Of a stretch of 64,000 nucleotides of DNA, positions 44,871 to 56,962 are shown one piece after another (positions within the stretch are counted from its first letter, which is position 1; every line of letters begins with the position of its first letter). The position numbers and the translations under genes are program-made. The stretch lies in contig CAJVGD010000002.1 of the NCBI GenBank assembly GCA_910890315.1, positions 2,777,226 through 2,841,225 on the forward strand, written 5' to 3'. This DNA is from Serendipita indica DSM 11827. Taxonomy: Eukaryota; Basidiomycota; Agaricomycetes; Sebacinales; Serendipitaceae. Under the pieces are notes generated by a model. The model worked only from the letters and a program-made list of their open reading frames with translations, was not told the origin of the DNA and did not search any database.

Positions 44871-46516
44871 GTGAAACGGCCATATACTGGGTTGGTGAGC
44901 GACAACGGATGTGGGTTGAAGATTGACATACTCTGGGTTCCAAGCCAACGGGTCAGCGGGAATCACAACAATTGTTATAATCATATCTAGAAAGGTGAGA
45001 GAAGAATGCACAGATCCGTAATTCTCACCCTTGTGTAATCTTTCGACAAGTATCGTCGACCCCTCCCAAAACCATTACGGCCCGGTCACGATAACGCGAC
45101 AAATACGGCAATACTTGGGATGATAACGGGATGATAACACCGTGTATGATTGAACGAACATGGAGAGATCATTCTACAAAAAGCTTAATCTAGGTCCAGG
45201 AGAACAGCGGCACCGACGTTTGTTTGGAGTCGCTCCGAGAGCTCTCTACAGCGTTATTGCTCCTGTTTTCCGCCGCCATTTGTCACCTTGAGAAGCGATT
45301 GATCAGCTTTTCGGCGTCGTGCATGCGACATGGCCACCTTACGGGGATAAACGGAGACTTTCTGCCATTGTTTAAGGGCGCAGGGACTGAGGATAGCAAG
45401 TCACCGACTTGTTCCATTGGTTTTCACCGTCCAAATATCATAGTATTCGTCGAGCTGGAAGCAAAACATGAGAGCCTCGAGTCAAAACGCCGTCCTAGAC
45501 ATCGCCAACCGTATGGGATCGCAAATCAACTAGCGTGTCCGATGCGTAAAACTCGTTTGCTCACAATGTCAACCGCAAAATGCGGCTCTTGTGGCTTGTG
45601 TGACGGTGAACGCGCGAGATTGGAAGCATGTCTGGCCGGTTTCCATCTCTGCATCTGCCCCAGAGTTGGGAATATCCGTTCATGGTTGAAGTAAGGGCGT
45701 GTCGATAAACGAAAAGAGGTTGTGACGTTGCGGGGTTCATGGCTAACCGTGACCAGGCTAACCTTTGTCATTTGACTTGTTGTCAGATACGCTCCGTCTT
45801 ATTTGTCTGTCGCTCCGCCGTATTGGCACACCCGTGACACTTGTCTCCGCTATCAGCAGTGGAGCTCAGAAAGGGAAGATGGGGGTTGGATGGAGCTCAC
45901 CTCGAGGCGACATTGGATGTACTCACGCCGGGTTTCGGTCATCAACAGTGTCTTTCAAAACATGCTCATGTGCTCGTTCATGAGTTCCCGTACAAACTCA
46001 TGATCGAGCTTGGGCTCGGCCAACCCAAAGTCAAAAGTTTGGATCCGGGAATGATAACAAACAGTGTCCGACGGGTTCATTGGGCATTCGTGTGATGGAT
46101 CCCAGGGGAGTCAGCACGCGCCGGTGACAGTTTTGACCGTTGACAGCTCGGGTGTTCTGAAATGAAATGCTGTCTGGCTTATAAAAGTTGGAGATCAAAG
46201 ACAGACATGGTTTGCATTCAAACTTGTCTACTTCCTCAGCCCGTGTCTCAGCATGCTTGGTTTAAGCCAAACGTCCCGCGCACCGCAGCGCCCCGGACGC
46301 CACCAACCTTGATGAATATGACAGGTAAATATGTTGCTTTGGAGCTCTCCTTTTGACGAACAGTGGTAGGAATTGTGTCCTCTGGACAGTATCTTCACCC
46401 TTCAGGACGACCCTACGTTTCCTTGAGCCCTAATTCAGGTCAAAGTCCAGCATTTGGGCATAAATCAACCAGTAATACTTCATCTCATCAGCAATTTCTG
46501 TAATCTGACCCGTTGC
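44507..46516. other. 2-kb stretch without a supported gene
   Basis: Ends of the FMP52 repeat (to 44870), then unique sequence. A minus-strand ORF at 44802-45011 can be extended upstream by a GTGAGA...TAG intron to an ATG near 45073, giving about 60 residues with no known motif; its last 50 bp lie in the repeat. Plus-strand ORFs at 45224-45694 and 45765-45983 lack protein-like composition. The right end is the promoter of the DUF6535 gene. Confidence 0.3.
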
Positions 46517-48325
46517 ATGTCAGATTCCAGGAGGCCAGATCCGAGTGTTCCGACCGCCGTCGACATAAAACCACAAGCACCGGAAACGACGGAGTCAAAC
46601 AATGAGAACAAGTCGGAAGATGCGTCTCAGAAAACCTCGTGGCATGTTTACAACGAAAAAGCCGATCGAGATGACGCCGAATTTATCGAGTCGATCAACG
46701 GTTCCATGGACGTACTCTTGATTTTTGTGAGTGCGACTAATTTGGACCGCTGAATATACCATTGACTTAGTTGCTACGAATAGGCGGGTCTCTTTTCGGC
46801 AACGGCCACAGCATTCTTGGGGCTAACTCGACCATTGCTCCAAGAGGACGAAGTGAGCAAGACCAATGACTTGCTTCTCGCCCTCTTTTACAAGATGGAG
46901 AACTCGTCGTATGCTCTACCAGAGTCCAAACCTTTTGTCGTTCCCGTTGGAGCATGGGCGATTAACTGCCTTGTGTTTGCCAGTATCGCCGGGAGTCTCG
47001 TCGCCGCCTTCTTTGCCATTCTAGTCAAACAATGGGCGGCCTCTCTCACTAGCGGCCTTGCGAGTATCCCTACTCCCCAACTACGCGCTCGAACTCGTCA
47101 CTTCCGAGCCGAAGGCGTCCGTCGGTTCTATTTTGCACATGTTGCATCTTTCCTTCCGGTCATCGTCCATATCTCGCTGGTGCTCTTTGGTATCGGCATC
47201 GTCGAGTTTCTCTTTTATACGAAAGAGACGTCGATCGCCATCGTGGTCACTACTTGGCTAGTAGTCGGAGCCGGCGCATACCTTTTCTTATCTCTCCTCC
47301 CTCTTTTCTCAATGGCCGCGCCCTTCCGATCCCCAATGACGACAATCCTCATGTTTCTCCACACTCTTCTTCGAAGGTTCATCAAAGCTTGCTCGGGTCG
47401 CCCGCAAGCGAAGATGTCCCCAAAGAAGCAAGCCCTCAACGAGCTCATTGGAAAGCAAGATGCAGTCTCAAAGCTGATACATCTCTCCTGGAAGCTAGAC
47501 ATGGACGTCTTAGTCTCCCTCATGGCCATGGCGGACAAACACACCGAACGATGGGTGCTCGAGCAAATCTTGATGGACATGCAGGCGTTGACAAAGATTC
47601 AAGAGGAGTCACCGCAACTCCTATGGCATCCCGCCGTCTTGCGTACATTTTCGTATCTGGTATCCACCTCTATCGACGAGAGTGGGAGCAGAGTGACGCT
47701 TGCTCAGGGCCGAGAGCATAGAGCACGTACACTGTGCCGTTTCATAATCTGGCTAGGCTCTGTGGCAGGAGAGAAGACATCCGTGCAAGATCTCGGTCGT
47801 ATCCTCCAGGAACAAACCATAGGCAATGATAACACGGGATTGCCGACTGCGCTCTACATGTATGGCACCTTGCATAATCGTCTCGACGACGTTGTATTGG
47901 GCGAAATGGCTCTCAACGAGCTCGGTCACATTGGTCAGACAACGAAGCAACAATGTACCAAATGCGTCGATTTTGTAGTCAACGGAGCAAGCACAAATCC
48001 AGAAAGCGAAATGCACAACTATCTCATCGATATCGACCCGGAAGAGTATAGCAATGACACCAAAGAGGCTAGGTTGAAAAGGGAGCATATTATTCGTTAC
48101 ATTGCGTCGCAGACACGCTGCCTCGCAACTTTCGCTCCTCTGCAAGGGCCGTCGACGCTCGCAGTCTCACGATTGGAGGAGTTGATCTCAACATTCGAAC
48201 TTGGCGATCCGATCTTTGCAAACCTTTGGCGAGAGTTGGTGCCGGTTTCGAAGATCCGGTCTGAGCGTCCTCACCTCGCTTCGTGGCTCAATCTCATCGA
48301 ACCTCTGCAGAAAGATGCGGCCTAA
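46517..48325 (+). CDS. DUF6535 fungal membrane protein
   Basis: Two exons (46517-46726 and 46784-48325) give 583 residues. The diagnostic start of DUF6535 (PF20153) is present: TSWHVYNEKADRDDAEFIES, then NGSMDVLLIF-AGLFSATATAFL across the intron. At least four TM segments: the one just named; WAINCLVFASIAGSLVAAFF; FLPVIVHISLVLFGIGIVEFL; VTTWLVVGAGAYLFLSLLPLF. The C-terminal 350 residues are cytosolic and helical. The family is expanded in Agaricomycetes and its function is unknown. It is convergent with the NLR gene, 188 bp from its proposed stop. Such DUF6535 genes are often lineage-specific and lie in variable regions, matching the duplications around it here. Confidence 0.85.
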
Positions 48326-48513
48326 CACCTCTTTGATCTGGTTAAACGCCGTGCGAACCTACGCATGTATCTTTTGTTAGAATAACGCCATCTGTCACTT
48401 CTCATCTTCGTGATAAAATAATTAATGCAGTTGCTTTCATCAGATTTACCGAGCCTAGGCTACCGGCCAGTCGAGAACAGGATGGGGCGAGAGACAACCC
48501 AACTACACATCTT

Positions 48514-51500
48514 TCAGATATCTTTAGGTATCGTTCCACCTTCCTTCACCCGTGTCCATTCTTCTCCGTGCACAAATTGGGTTGTATCGACACCCAGCCT
48601 CTGGACTTGACCTATGATGCGGACTCCTGGCCGCTCGATCCCAGCACGAAACGGAGGTGGTACCCAAAAGAGTCGCTGGCTAGTTGGACCAAATAACCAT
48701 CCATCGTCGCCCACCCGGCAGTACTGATTTAGAAATGAATGTATCTAGACAAATCAGAATATCACAAATTTACAGATCGATAGGACGCACACTGTCTTCT
48801 GTAGCACTGGTATTCGTTATGCGTACAGTTCGGTCTTCAGATCCAGAGGCAATGTGCTGGCCATCTGGCGAGAACGCGGCTGAGTAAACCGGAGTCGTAT
48901 GTCCCTCGAGTAGCGACCCAACCTGTGCGCCCGTTTCTACATCCCCAAGACGCACCGTTCGGTCCTCAGATCCAGAGACAATGCGCTGGCCGTCTGGCGA
49001 GAATGCAACCGAGCGGACATAATCTGTATGTCCTTCAAGCGGGGATCCAATCTGTGCGCCCGTTTCTACATCCCACAGACGCACCGTTCGGTCATCAGAT
49101 CCAGAGACAATGCGCTGGCCGTCTGGCGAGAATGCAACCGAGCGGACATAATCTGTATGTCCTTCAAGCGGGGATCCAATCTGTGCGCCCGTTTCTACAT
49201 CCCACAGACGCACCGTTCGGTCTAAAGATCCAGAGACAATGCGCTGGCCGTCTGGCGAGAATGCAACCGAGCGGACATAATCTGTATGTCCTTCAAGCGG
49301 GGATCCAATCTGTGCGCCCGTTTCTACATCCCACAGACGCACCGTTCGGTCATCAGATCCAGAGACAATGCGCTGGCCGTCTGGCGAGAATGCAACCGAG
49401 CGGACATAATCTGTATGTCCTTCAAGCGGGGATCCAATCTGTGCGCCCGTTTCTACATCCCACAGACGCACCGTTCGGTCAAAAGATCCAGAGACAATGC
49501 GCTGGCCGTCTGGCGAGAATGCAACCGAGCGGACATAATCTGTATGTCCTTCAAGCGGGGATCCAATCTGTGCGCCCGTTTCTACATCCCACAGACGCAC
49601 CGTTCGGTCATCAGATCCAGAGACAATGCGCTGGCCGTCTGGCGAGAATGCAACCGACATAACCCAGTCTGTATGTCCTTCAAGCGGGGATCCAATCTGT
49701 GCGCCCGTTTCTACATCCCACAGACGCACCGTTCGGTCTAAAGATCCAGAGACAATGCGCTGGCCGTCTGGCGAGAATGCAACCGAGCGGACATAATCTG
49801 TATGTCCTTCAAGCGGGGATCCAATCTGTGCGCCCGTTTCTACATCCCACAGACGCACCGTTCGGTCATCAGATCCAGAGACAATGCGCTGGCCGTCTGG
49901 CGAGAATGCAACCGACATAACCCAGTCTGTATGTCCTTCAAGCGGGGATCCAATCTGTGCGCCCGTTTCTACATCCCACAGACGCACCGTTCGGTCTAAA
50001 GATCCAGAGACAATGCGCTGGCCGTCTGGCGAGAATGCAACCGACATAACCGAGCCTGTATGTCCTTCAAGCGGGGATCCAATCTGTGCGCCCGTTTCTA
50101 CATCCCACAGACGCACCGTTCGGTCTAAAGATCCAGAGACAATGCGCTGGCCGTCTGGCGAGAATGCAACCGACATAACCCAGTCTGTATGTCCTTCAAG
50201 CGGGGATCCAATCTGTGCGCCCGTTTCTACATCCCACAGACGCACCGTTCGGTCTAAAGATCCAGAGACAATGCGCTGGCCGTCTGGCGAGAATGCAACC
50301 GACATAACCGAGCCTGTATGTCCTTCAAGCGGGGATCCAATCTGTGCGCCCGTTTCTACATCCCACAGACGCACCGTTCGGTCATCAGATCCAGAGACAA
50401 TGCGCTGGCCGTCTGGCGAGAATGCAACCGAGCGGACATAATCTGTATGTCCTTCAAGCGGGGATCCAATCTGTGCGCCCGTTTCTACATCCCACAGACG
50501 CACCGTTCGGTCTGAAGATCCAGAGACAATGCGCTGGCCGTCTGGCGAGAATGCAACCGAGCGGACATAATCTGTATGTCCTTCAAGCGGGGATCCAATC
50601 TGTGCGCCCGTTTCTACATCCCACAGACGCACCGTTCGGTCTGAAGATCCAGAGACAATGCGCTGGCCGTCTGGCGAGAATGCAACCGACATAACCCAGC
50701 CTGTATGTCCTTCAAGCGGGGATCCAATCTGTGCGCCCGTTTCTACATCCCACAGACGCACCGTTCGGTCATCAGATCCAGAGACAACGCGCCGCCCGTC
50801 TGGAGAGAACGCAACTGCATTCACACTCCTGGTATGCCCGCGGAGTATGAAAAGGAGTGGTGACCACCGTTGATATCCACCTGAGTGGACGAATAATGTG
50901 TTGGGGTATTGATATCTGTATTGTTGGTGCACCTTCGAAACCGCAGGCGATAATGGCAAAGCCGACAGGTAGATGCCCGCTACGCTTTGTGAGATCACCT
51001 CAATGAAGTGCACCGTGAACTGGCGCATGTCCTCTGCAAGCGATATCAACTCGATGATATCATTCTCCTAAGAAGATTCAATCAAACAGTCTATGGCTGT
51101 GTTAGATTTACCTTCAACCATGAGGCCAACGCCGTAAGCATAGACGGTACCCTGTCCACAATCTGTAATAAACTTGCGACCTCGAGCCACAAAAGGAAGT
51201 GAACCTTGAGAACATATTGAACGAGGGTGATCGTTTCCTCACTTGGAAGATTCAAATGATCCACCCAATACTGCGACGCATACTGTAAATGGCGGGGAAT
51301 GTAGGTCTCAATAGATGAGAGTCCATTCAAAATCTCCTGATTTAGTAAATAGGACGATGAGATCTCGCAGATGTTGAATCGTAGCCTCTCCTTCATGATC
51401 CGTAGACATTGGTCTGCAAGAATCCGGTGGAGGTGTCTGTCGTGATTCTAGGGACAAAATAAGTCGTATTCGGGTTCAAGAAAAAGTCCACAAATGACTG

Positions 51501-53498
51501 GTGGCGAAACCGAAGTCCCCCATCGAATTCTAGCACCGGTCGTAGCGCGCCACAGATGTGTTCGACCGTCCAAGGATCCATTGCGAGGAGATCCGTTAAG
51601 GTTTTCATGTCTAAAGTCTCCTTGGCGACAGCGAGTACGCCCAGAATTGTTCTTATATCCTCCGGTGAAGTTGCACTTGTATTTGGAAACGCAGTTTGGA
51701 GGACTGTGGTGTAGAGTGAGCCCATGCCTGTAACACGGTCTTCCTTTATAATCTCCTCCAAAAGTTTCATCGGGTTACCAGCACGGAGATACTCTATCAC
51801 CGTCGAGGCCCAGATGAATAGCCCATTGGCTTTGATCGCCAAGGTTTCAATAGTCGTTGTTTGAGGCCATTCGACGGATCGAATGGTATATTTGGTGGCA
51901 ACTTTCCTAAGCTCCTCAGTCAGGAATGCCTGAATGTCTCGTTTGGACTGGCTGACTGTCTCCTGTGTAGCGAGCAGGTCGATGGTGTGTGGAGGGTTGA
52001 GAGCGAACATTCTCGCTATGTCGTCCTCCTCGCGACTGGTGACGATCAACTTGCAACTGGTTGGAAGACGAAACCAGGCAGTGAGGGTTTGCAAAAGTTG
52101 TCGAAATTCGGTCGATCGCGCGCCGGCCAGTCCACCACACTCGTCCAATGCATCAATGATGACCACAGGTAATTGGTCCTGTGAAAGGTTGCCGATTTTG
52201 GACAACGGCCTTTCAACCAACTGCTGAAAAAGAATGTTGATATTCGGTGTTGTCAAGTCAATCTCCTCGTTTCTCATCTTATCCGCGAGGTATTTGCGAA
52301 TGGTAGGATGTCGCGCAAGGTCGTACGCAATCCCCTGCCACAGTGCGCTAGCAGTCGTAGTTGCAGTCTCTTGTCGACGGAAGAAGAAGCTCGATCCTAG
52401 ACGCGTCTTTTTGATACCGAGTGTAGTCACCAAGGTAGATGCTATGGTCGACTTGCCCGCTCCTGGTGCAGCTTTGATCCAGAGGATGTTGGGAGCGTCT
52501 GGGTTTTTGGACCAGGCTTCGCATTCAGCCAATATTTCCGCACGTGTACCCGGCTGGCATTCCTGCGGACGTTGACGTTGTTTAGATTGGAGTTCCTTCA
52601 ATATGTCCCGCTCCGCCGTAGCTCTAACAGACACGGTGACATAGAGAATCAGAGCATGCTGGAACAGAATAAGCTTTGGAACATGTCTTCCAGGCGGAAT
52701 ACGAACCATCAATTCGTTCCTTGCATCCGTTAGGCGTTGCTTGTATCCATTGATCGTGTCCGCTTCCAGCTTTGTAGTGCCGATGCGTTGGACCAGTACT
52801 TTCCAAGTCAGACCCTTATCAAACTCGGATTCATCGAGCCCAGAATCTACGCATATCTCGGCTATCAACTCTTTGAGGGTACTATTCGAGATGAGATTGT
52901 GTCCAACAGACGATGATGGACATACATGGAGTAGTTTGTAAGTGGATCCTTGATAGAGTCCTCGCACTCTTCGAGTACATCTTTGATACCTAGCTGATCT
53001 AGTTGTCGTTGAAACGTCCTCGTGTGTTCTCTAATGGTCTGCAAGAGGTCTGACCAGGCGTATTGGTTATCTTTGATGGCCTGGAGTGTTCTTAGAGTGC
53101 ATTTATTGAATAAAATTTGAAACCTACCTGAACGGAATCCAGGATTGTTACAACAGCTTCGCAGGCTCCTTTCAATGGTGCAAACTCGGCAGCATCCGCG
53201 ATACTTTTGTCAAACTGAGCATGAGAGCTACACGAGCAAGCCATTTGTCCATTTTGGATCGTCGTGTCTGTTCATGATCCGGGCTCGGATGTTGTTGATC
53301 GGTGGTAGATTGCGTCGTCGGTAATGCCACTGTAGTGACTACAGATTGCTGAAGAGATGGGTCTTGTTCAACAACAGGCGGTGCGACGAGCCTCGTGCTG
53401 GCTTGGACCAGACTCGCAGATGCACCGGACGTAGTGGGGGTCAAGGTGGTACCCTGAGTCTTCTTAGATTTTTTGCGTATTTTACGGAATATATCCAT
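48514..53498 (-). CDS. NLR: NACHT NTPase with 16 WD40 repeats, two apparent frameshifts
   Basis: STAND-class sensor like HET-E/HNWD. The N-terminus (53498, MDIFRKIRKKSKKTQ) is basic then low-complexity; next is a helical region (ADAAEFAPLKGACEAVVTIL; WSDLLQTIREHTRTFQRQ). NACHT: Walker A WIKAAPGAGKSTIASTLV, Walker B PVVIIDALDECGG, sensor KLIVTSREEDDI, and the winged-helix region FRHQSFVDFFLN. Then a helical spacer and 16 WD40 units of 43 residues; units 2-15 are nearly identical. Reading stops at 48770 if unspliced, but a GTGCGT...CTAG intron (46 bp) before it leads to NQYCRVGDDGWLF, RLFWVPPPFRAGIERPG and FVHGEEWTRV, the usual post-WD40 tail of Agaricomycete NLRs, ending at 48514. Frame breaks at about 53,212-53,214 and 51,417 each need one base. 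Probable role: immunity or allorecognition by ligand-triggered oligomerisation. Confidence 0.85.
48955..50830 (-). repeat. 129-bp WD40-coding tandem array, about 14 near-identical units
   Basis: Plus-strand text repeats a unit with GACGCACCGTTCGGTC and AATGCGCTGGCCGTCTGG at 129-bp steps from about 48,955 to 50,820. Differences are confined to a few codons: after HT (GWV, DYV, GSV, DWV), the next M or R, and the residue before DRT (S, D, L, F or E). The first and last units are more diverged. Such arrays expand and contract by recombination, so copy number may vary between strains and may be collapsed in assemblies. Confidence 0.95.
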
Positions 53499-54789
53499 CG
53501 TAGGGTTTATGAAAGACAATCGGCTGGTCGAGGCGAAAGCAGGTTGACACTCTCCTCATATTTGGTGCCCAGTTTTTCCGATGGCTACGAGTGCGTCGCT
53601 CATTCTCGGTTCGCTATGCTTGTAAGAGTGTCTGAAGGTAATATATATGTAGAGGGTTAGGATACATAACGGGGGTTTGGTGAATACGCGCACTATCCGT
53701 TTGTGTGGGGGGGGGGCGTAGGTGATCGGCAGGCACGGAAAACGGGATGGGTGGGTGGGAATACAATCAACTAGCAACAAAGTTGTGAAGTGAGAGGGAG
53801 AGCACGCCGAGGATGCCAATCGACGCCACGCGGAAGCACCCAGGAATAGTGTTGTCGGGCGAATAGTCGTTTGTTCCGAACGGAATCGCGCGCGTGCGTG
53901 AAGTGCGGGAGACAAGCTAGTGGGCTTATGTAGCTTACCGAGCACCTTCGCCTCCTCGCTCCCTCCTTCTCGTAGCCCTTAAAGGATCTACGACCCTCAG
54001 CCCAATAGAGATCTTAGTCATTGTACTCTGCGGTCTCTAAGTGTTCTTGCATGGATTTGTACGTGACAGAAACAACGGAACAAAGAACAAAGGTGAGACA
54101 TCTCTGTATATCGTAAATCCATAATTCCCCTCTAGAAGCCGACTTTTCCCAAAACGAGGAATGCAGTCTGATCGCCTACAGACTGTACGCGCTTAATTGC
54201 CAGTCGCACATACCCACCTTCTGCATCTGCACCGCCTAGATGTGCCCCGGTTTGTAGCTGCCTCGATGAGATGGTTGATCTGCGTGTGGTGATGTGTCCA
54301 GCTTATCACCTTTGCGTTTGCGGAGTTTGAAGCGCATGGAGTCTGCTGTTGGTGCAGGTGATAATTTGTTCGCGCAGGCTGTCATTCCATGCTTTTGAAC
54401 AGAGAAGCGCTAATCGCACGCCCTCCCTGGAAACGAGGAGAATGGAGGAAATTCAAGGTTATAATTGTATCGACGCGGTCCCAAACACCTGAGGAGTCAA
54501 GAACCGAACAAGCCCTTGGTTCAGGACAAACGTCGCGGCTCTGTCAAAACTTGGGGCAGGGCGAGTGACGAAGCACCTCAAAGGAAACGGGATGAATGCA
54601 CAAGGAGTGTCTGCGGTAGCCATAGTCATACCGCTCATGGAGACAACGGAGTCCAGGATTATGCGCCGGTGGTACTGGGGATCCGTAGGAGGGCTCGCTT
54701 AAAACAGGCACTAGGCCAGGAAGTATTACAACAGGCTTTACCAGCAAGTCAAGAACAGGGGTGGAGCGACAGACAATCAAACTAGCAAT
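53499..54789. other. NLR promoter and uncharacterised sequence
   Basis: Upstream of the NLR start, with ORFs at 53556-53945 (minus) and 54465-54785 (plus) that lack recognisable sequence. A G9 run is at about 53,707-53,716. No gene supported. The right boundary is the start of the NLR remnant. Confidence 0.35.
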
Positions 54790-55231
54790 CCTTCAGATAT
54801 CTTCAGGTATCTTTCCACCTTCTTTCACCCGCGTCCACTCCTCTCCGTGTACAAATCGGGTTGTATCGACACCCAGCCTCTGGACCTGGCCTATGATGCG
54901 AGCTCCTGGCCGCTCCATCCCAGCACGAAACTGAGACGGTACCCAAAAGAGTCGCTGGCTAGATGGACGCAATAACCAGCCATCGTCGCTCACCCGACAA
55001 TACTGATTTGGGAGTAAATGTATCTAGACAAATCAGAATGTCACAACTTTACAGATCGATAGGACGCACACTGTCTTCTGTGGTACTGGTATCCGTTATG
55101 CGTACCGTCTGGTCCTTAGATCCAGAGACAATGTGTTGGCCATCTGGCGAGAATGCGACTGAGGGAACCAGAGTCGTGTGTCCCTCGAGTGGCGACCCAA
55201 CCTGTGCGCCCGTTTCTACATCCCACAGACG
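54790..55231 (-). pseudogene. Remnant of an NLR gene: last WD40 repeats and C-terminal exon
   Basis: About 442 bp aligned without indels to 48511-48952 (constant offset 6,279), with roughly one in ten bases changed. It encodes the C-terminal tail (DDGWLLRPSSQRLFWVPSQF, FVHGEEWTRVKEG, end at 54793) and part of the last two WD40 units (LWDVETGAQ is cut off at 55231). The upstream NACHT and WD array are absent; the homology stops abruptly at CACAGACG and unrelated sequence beginning TAGTGTTGCC follows. Hence a truncated paralogue that cannot be expressed as an NLR. Confidence 0.85.
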
Positions 55232-55242
55232 TAGTGTTGCCG

Positions 55243-55990
55243 ACTAGAACTAACGTTTAGAAGCTGATAGAATGGAATCCCTTTTGCACCTAGAACAATA
55301 CTTGGGACACGACCAGCTCAGGCCGCGCAAGCAACTGAGCACACTGGCGCTGTAGGCTCGCGCGCCAGCTCTGGGCGAGTCTACTGGGACGCGCAAACCC
55401 CGGAGCACTCTTTGTATTGTTAGTCCTTGTCCCAAACACAATTCCCAACCTTATTACTGTTCCACTTGTCTCTTACTCGGTTTATGACCGTTGCCACTCG
55501 TTTAGGCCTTTGTAGGTAGTCAGCTGCCGTCTACTCATTCCGGTTTCCATCCTCAGTTAGTCCAACCCAACCGAAATGTTTCTTTTCTGTCTATTTAAGA
55601 CTCGTAGTCTGGTATCTCGAACTGTAGACGTAGAAGAGGAGTAGACTTGTACTACCCAGTCTGTCGTAGTTAATATTGCGCGACTTAGACCGGTTCTCTT
55701 CGTTTGAGTCAACTTTATTCATCGTTCTACGAATATAAAGTCTCGACTCACCAACTTCACAGACAGTCAAGGCGATCGAAAGCAAGCAAAAGTAGCATAG
55801 CAGAGCCACACCCAGAGGGAGATCTCGGCGAGGAGAGCGACAACTGCCTGCCTACAAGGAGATGCACGCGCCAATGAAACCGAGGGTAACCCAGTAAGTG
55901 GGCTCCAGTTAGACAATGTGCTATATTGGCGGTGCCACTGCACAATAATACTTAACCCAAAAAAAAAAGTCTCGACTCGACGGCACATTT
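55243..55990. mobile_element. Possible LTR or transposon debris abutting the NLR remnant
   Basis: Sequence starting TGTTGCCGACTAGAAC directly follows the break point of the NLR remnant. It contains a TATA-like TCTATTTAAGACTCG at about 55,590-55,604 and a word GTCTCGACTC repeated at about 55,740, 55,969 and 55,993. An A10 run is at 55,960. No transposase, integrase or reverse transcriptase is readable, and I could not find a matching LTR, TG...CA end or target duplication. The call is weak. Confidence 0.25.
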
Positions 55991-56960
55991 TGTCTCGACT
56001 CCCTCTGAAACGTTACAGGCGCCTACATTTGCACCGCGCCCTGAATGATATTCTACAAAAGTGGAATCCGCTGAAAAGTTGAGCTCATTCGAGAAGTCTA
56101 ATCTATTCTCTACACAAGGACACCCGACACCTGGTCGCGGCTGCATACATGTAGCAAAAATGCCGTGTAAAGCTATCGCAGAGGGACCTTATTCTCTGTG
56201 CAGCTTATATCACGGCTTGTCAGATCATGCGACCTTTAACAGGCTAGATAGTCTACACCCATCCTCGCACTCTAGTCAAATTCTACAGTCCACAAGATTC
56301 CAAAATTCATCTATATCATCACCAAGCTTTGACTTTTGTCGCTGGAGCCTCGCTTATTTGACTTTGACGCCCGTCAAGCGCATGTATCCCGGACTACAGC
56401 ATCGCAACCGCCTCATCAGCTTCACGGCCATACCTCATTCTTCCAAAATCAGACTTCTATGCACCAATGCAAAATTGAAAGCTCCGGCGACAGCCAGCAA
56501 GAGCTCAAACAGTATGAAAGTAAGCTCTATGCTACTATTCAGTCAACTCCTTGTACACTTTTTGTCGCAACATGCGCATTCCCGCGTTGCTAATGTCCTC
56601 TACCACCGCCTTACCCATCAAAACTTGCCACGCGTCGTTGATGAGATAGAACCCGCACGCGTATCGGTTCCTTTGTGCTTGCACTAGTAGCTCGTCACAT
56701 ATGACGACCGTATCGACTCCAGGCGGCCTTCAGAGCAGATAGCAAAGGCCCTGAGCATACACTGGACCAATAGTACGCACATAAGGTGAACAGAGCCGTT
56801 CCGAGCGTCACCCTTATTTTTTTAACATTTTTACTACATTTAGATACTGCTGTGCGACTCATGGTTGCTAGCCAGCCAGTTGTTATCAACCACTTTCTCA
56901 TTTTCAGTCACTCGCCCTAGTTTTCCTCAAGGCCTCTCGTCTTCGCAGCTGTCCAGCTGT
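55991..56960. other. No supported gene
   Basis: A 208-residue plus-strand ORF (56061-56687) has no known motif and poor coding character. A T9 run is near 56,820. Nothing else stands out. Confidence 0.3.
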
Positions 56961-56962
56961 CC

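Noticed and set aside
44802-45011. Short minus-strand ORF ending in the duplicated repeat, and its counterpart at 58940-59164
   Set aside because: The two copies share only the last 50 bp and use different frames, so a shared gene is not supported.
48955-50830. CRISPR-like regular repeats
   Set aside because: The repeats are contiguous 129-bp coding WD40 units in a eukaryote, without spacers.
48925-50873. Long plus-strand ORFs across the WD40 array (for example 48925-49662, 49884-50441)
   Set aside because: They are antisense shadows of a 129-bp repeat, which is a multiple of three and so keeps several frames open.
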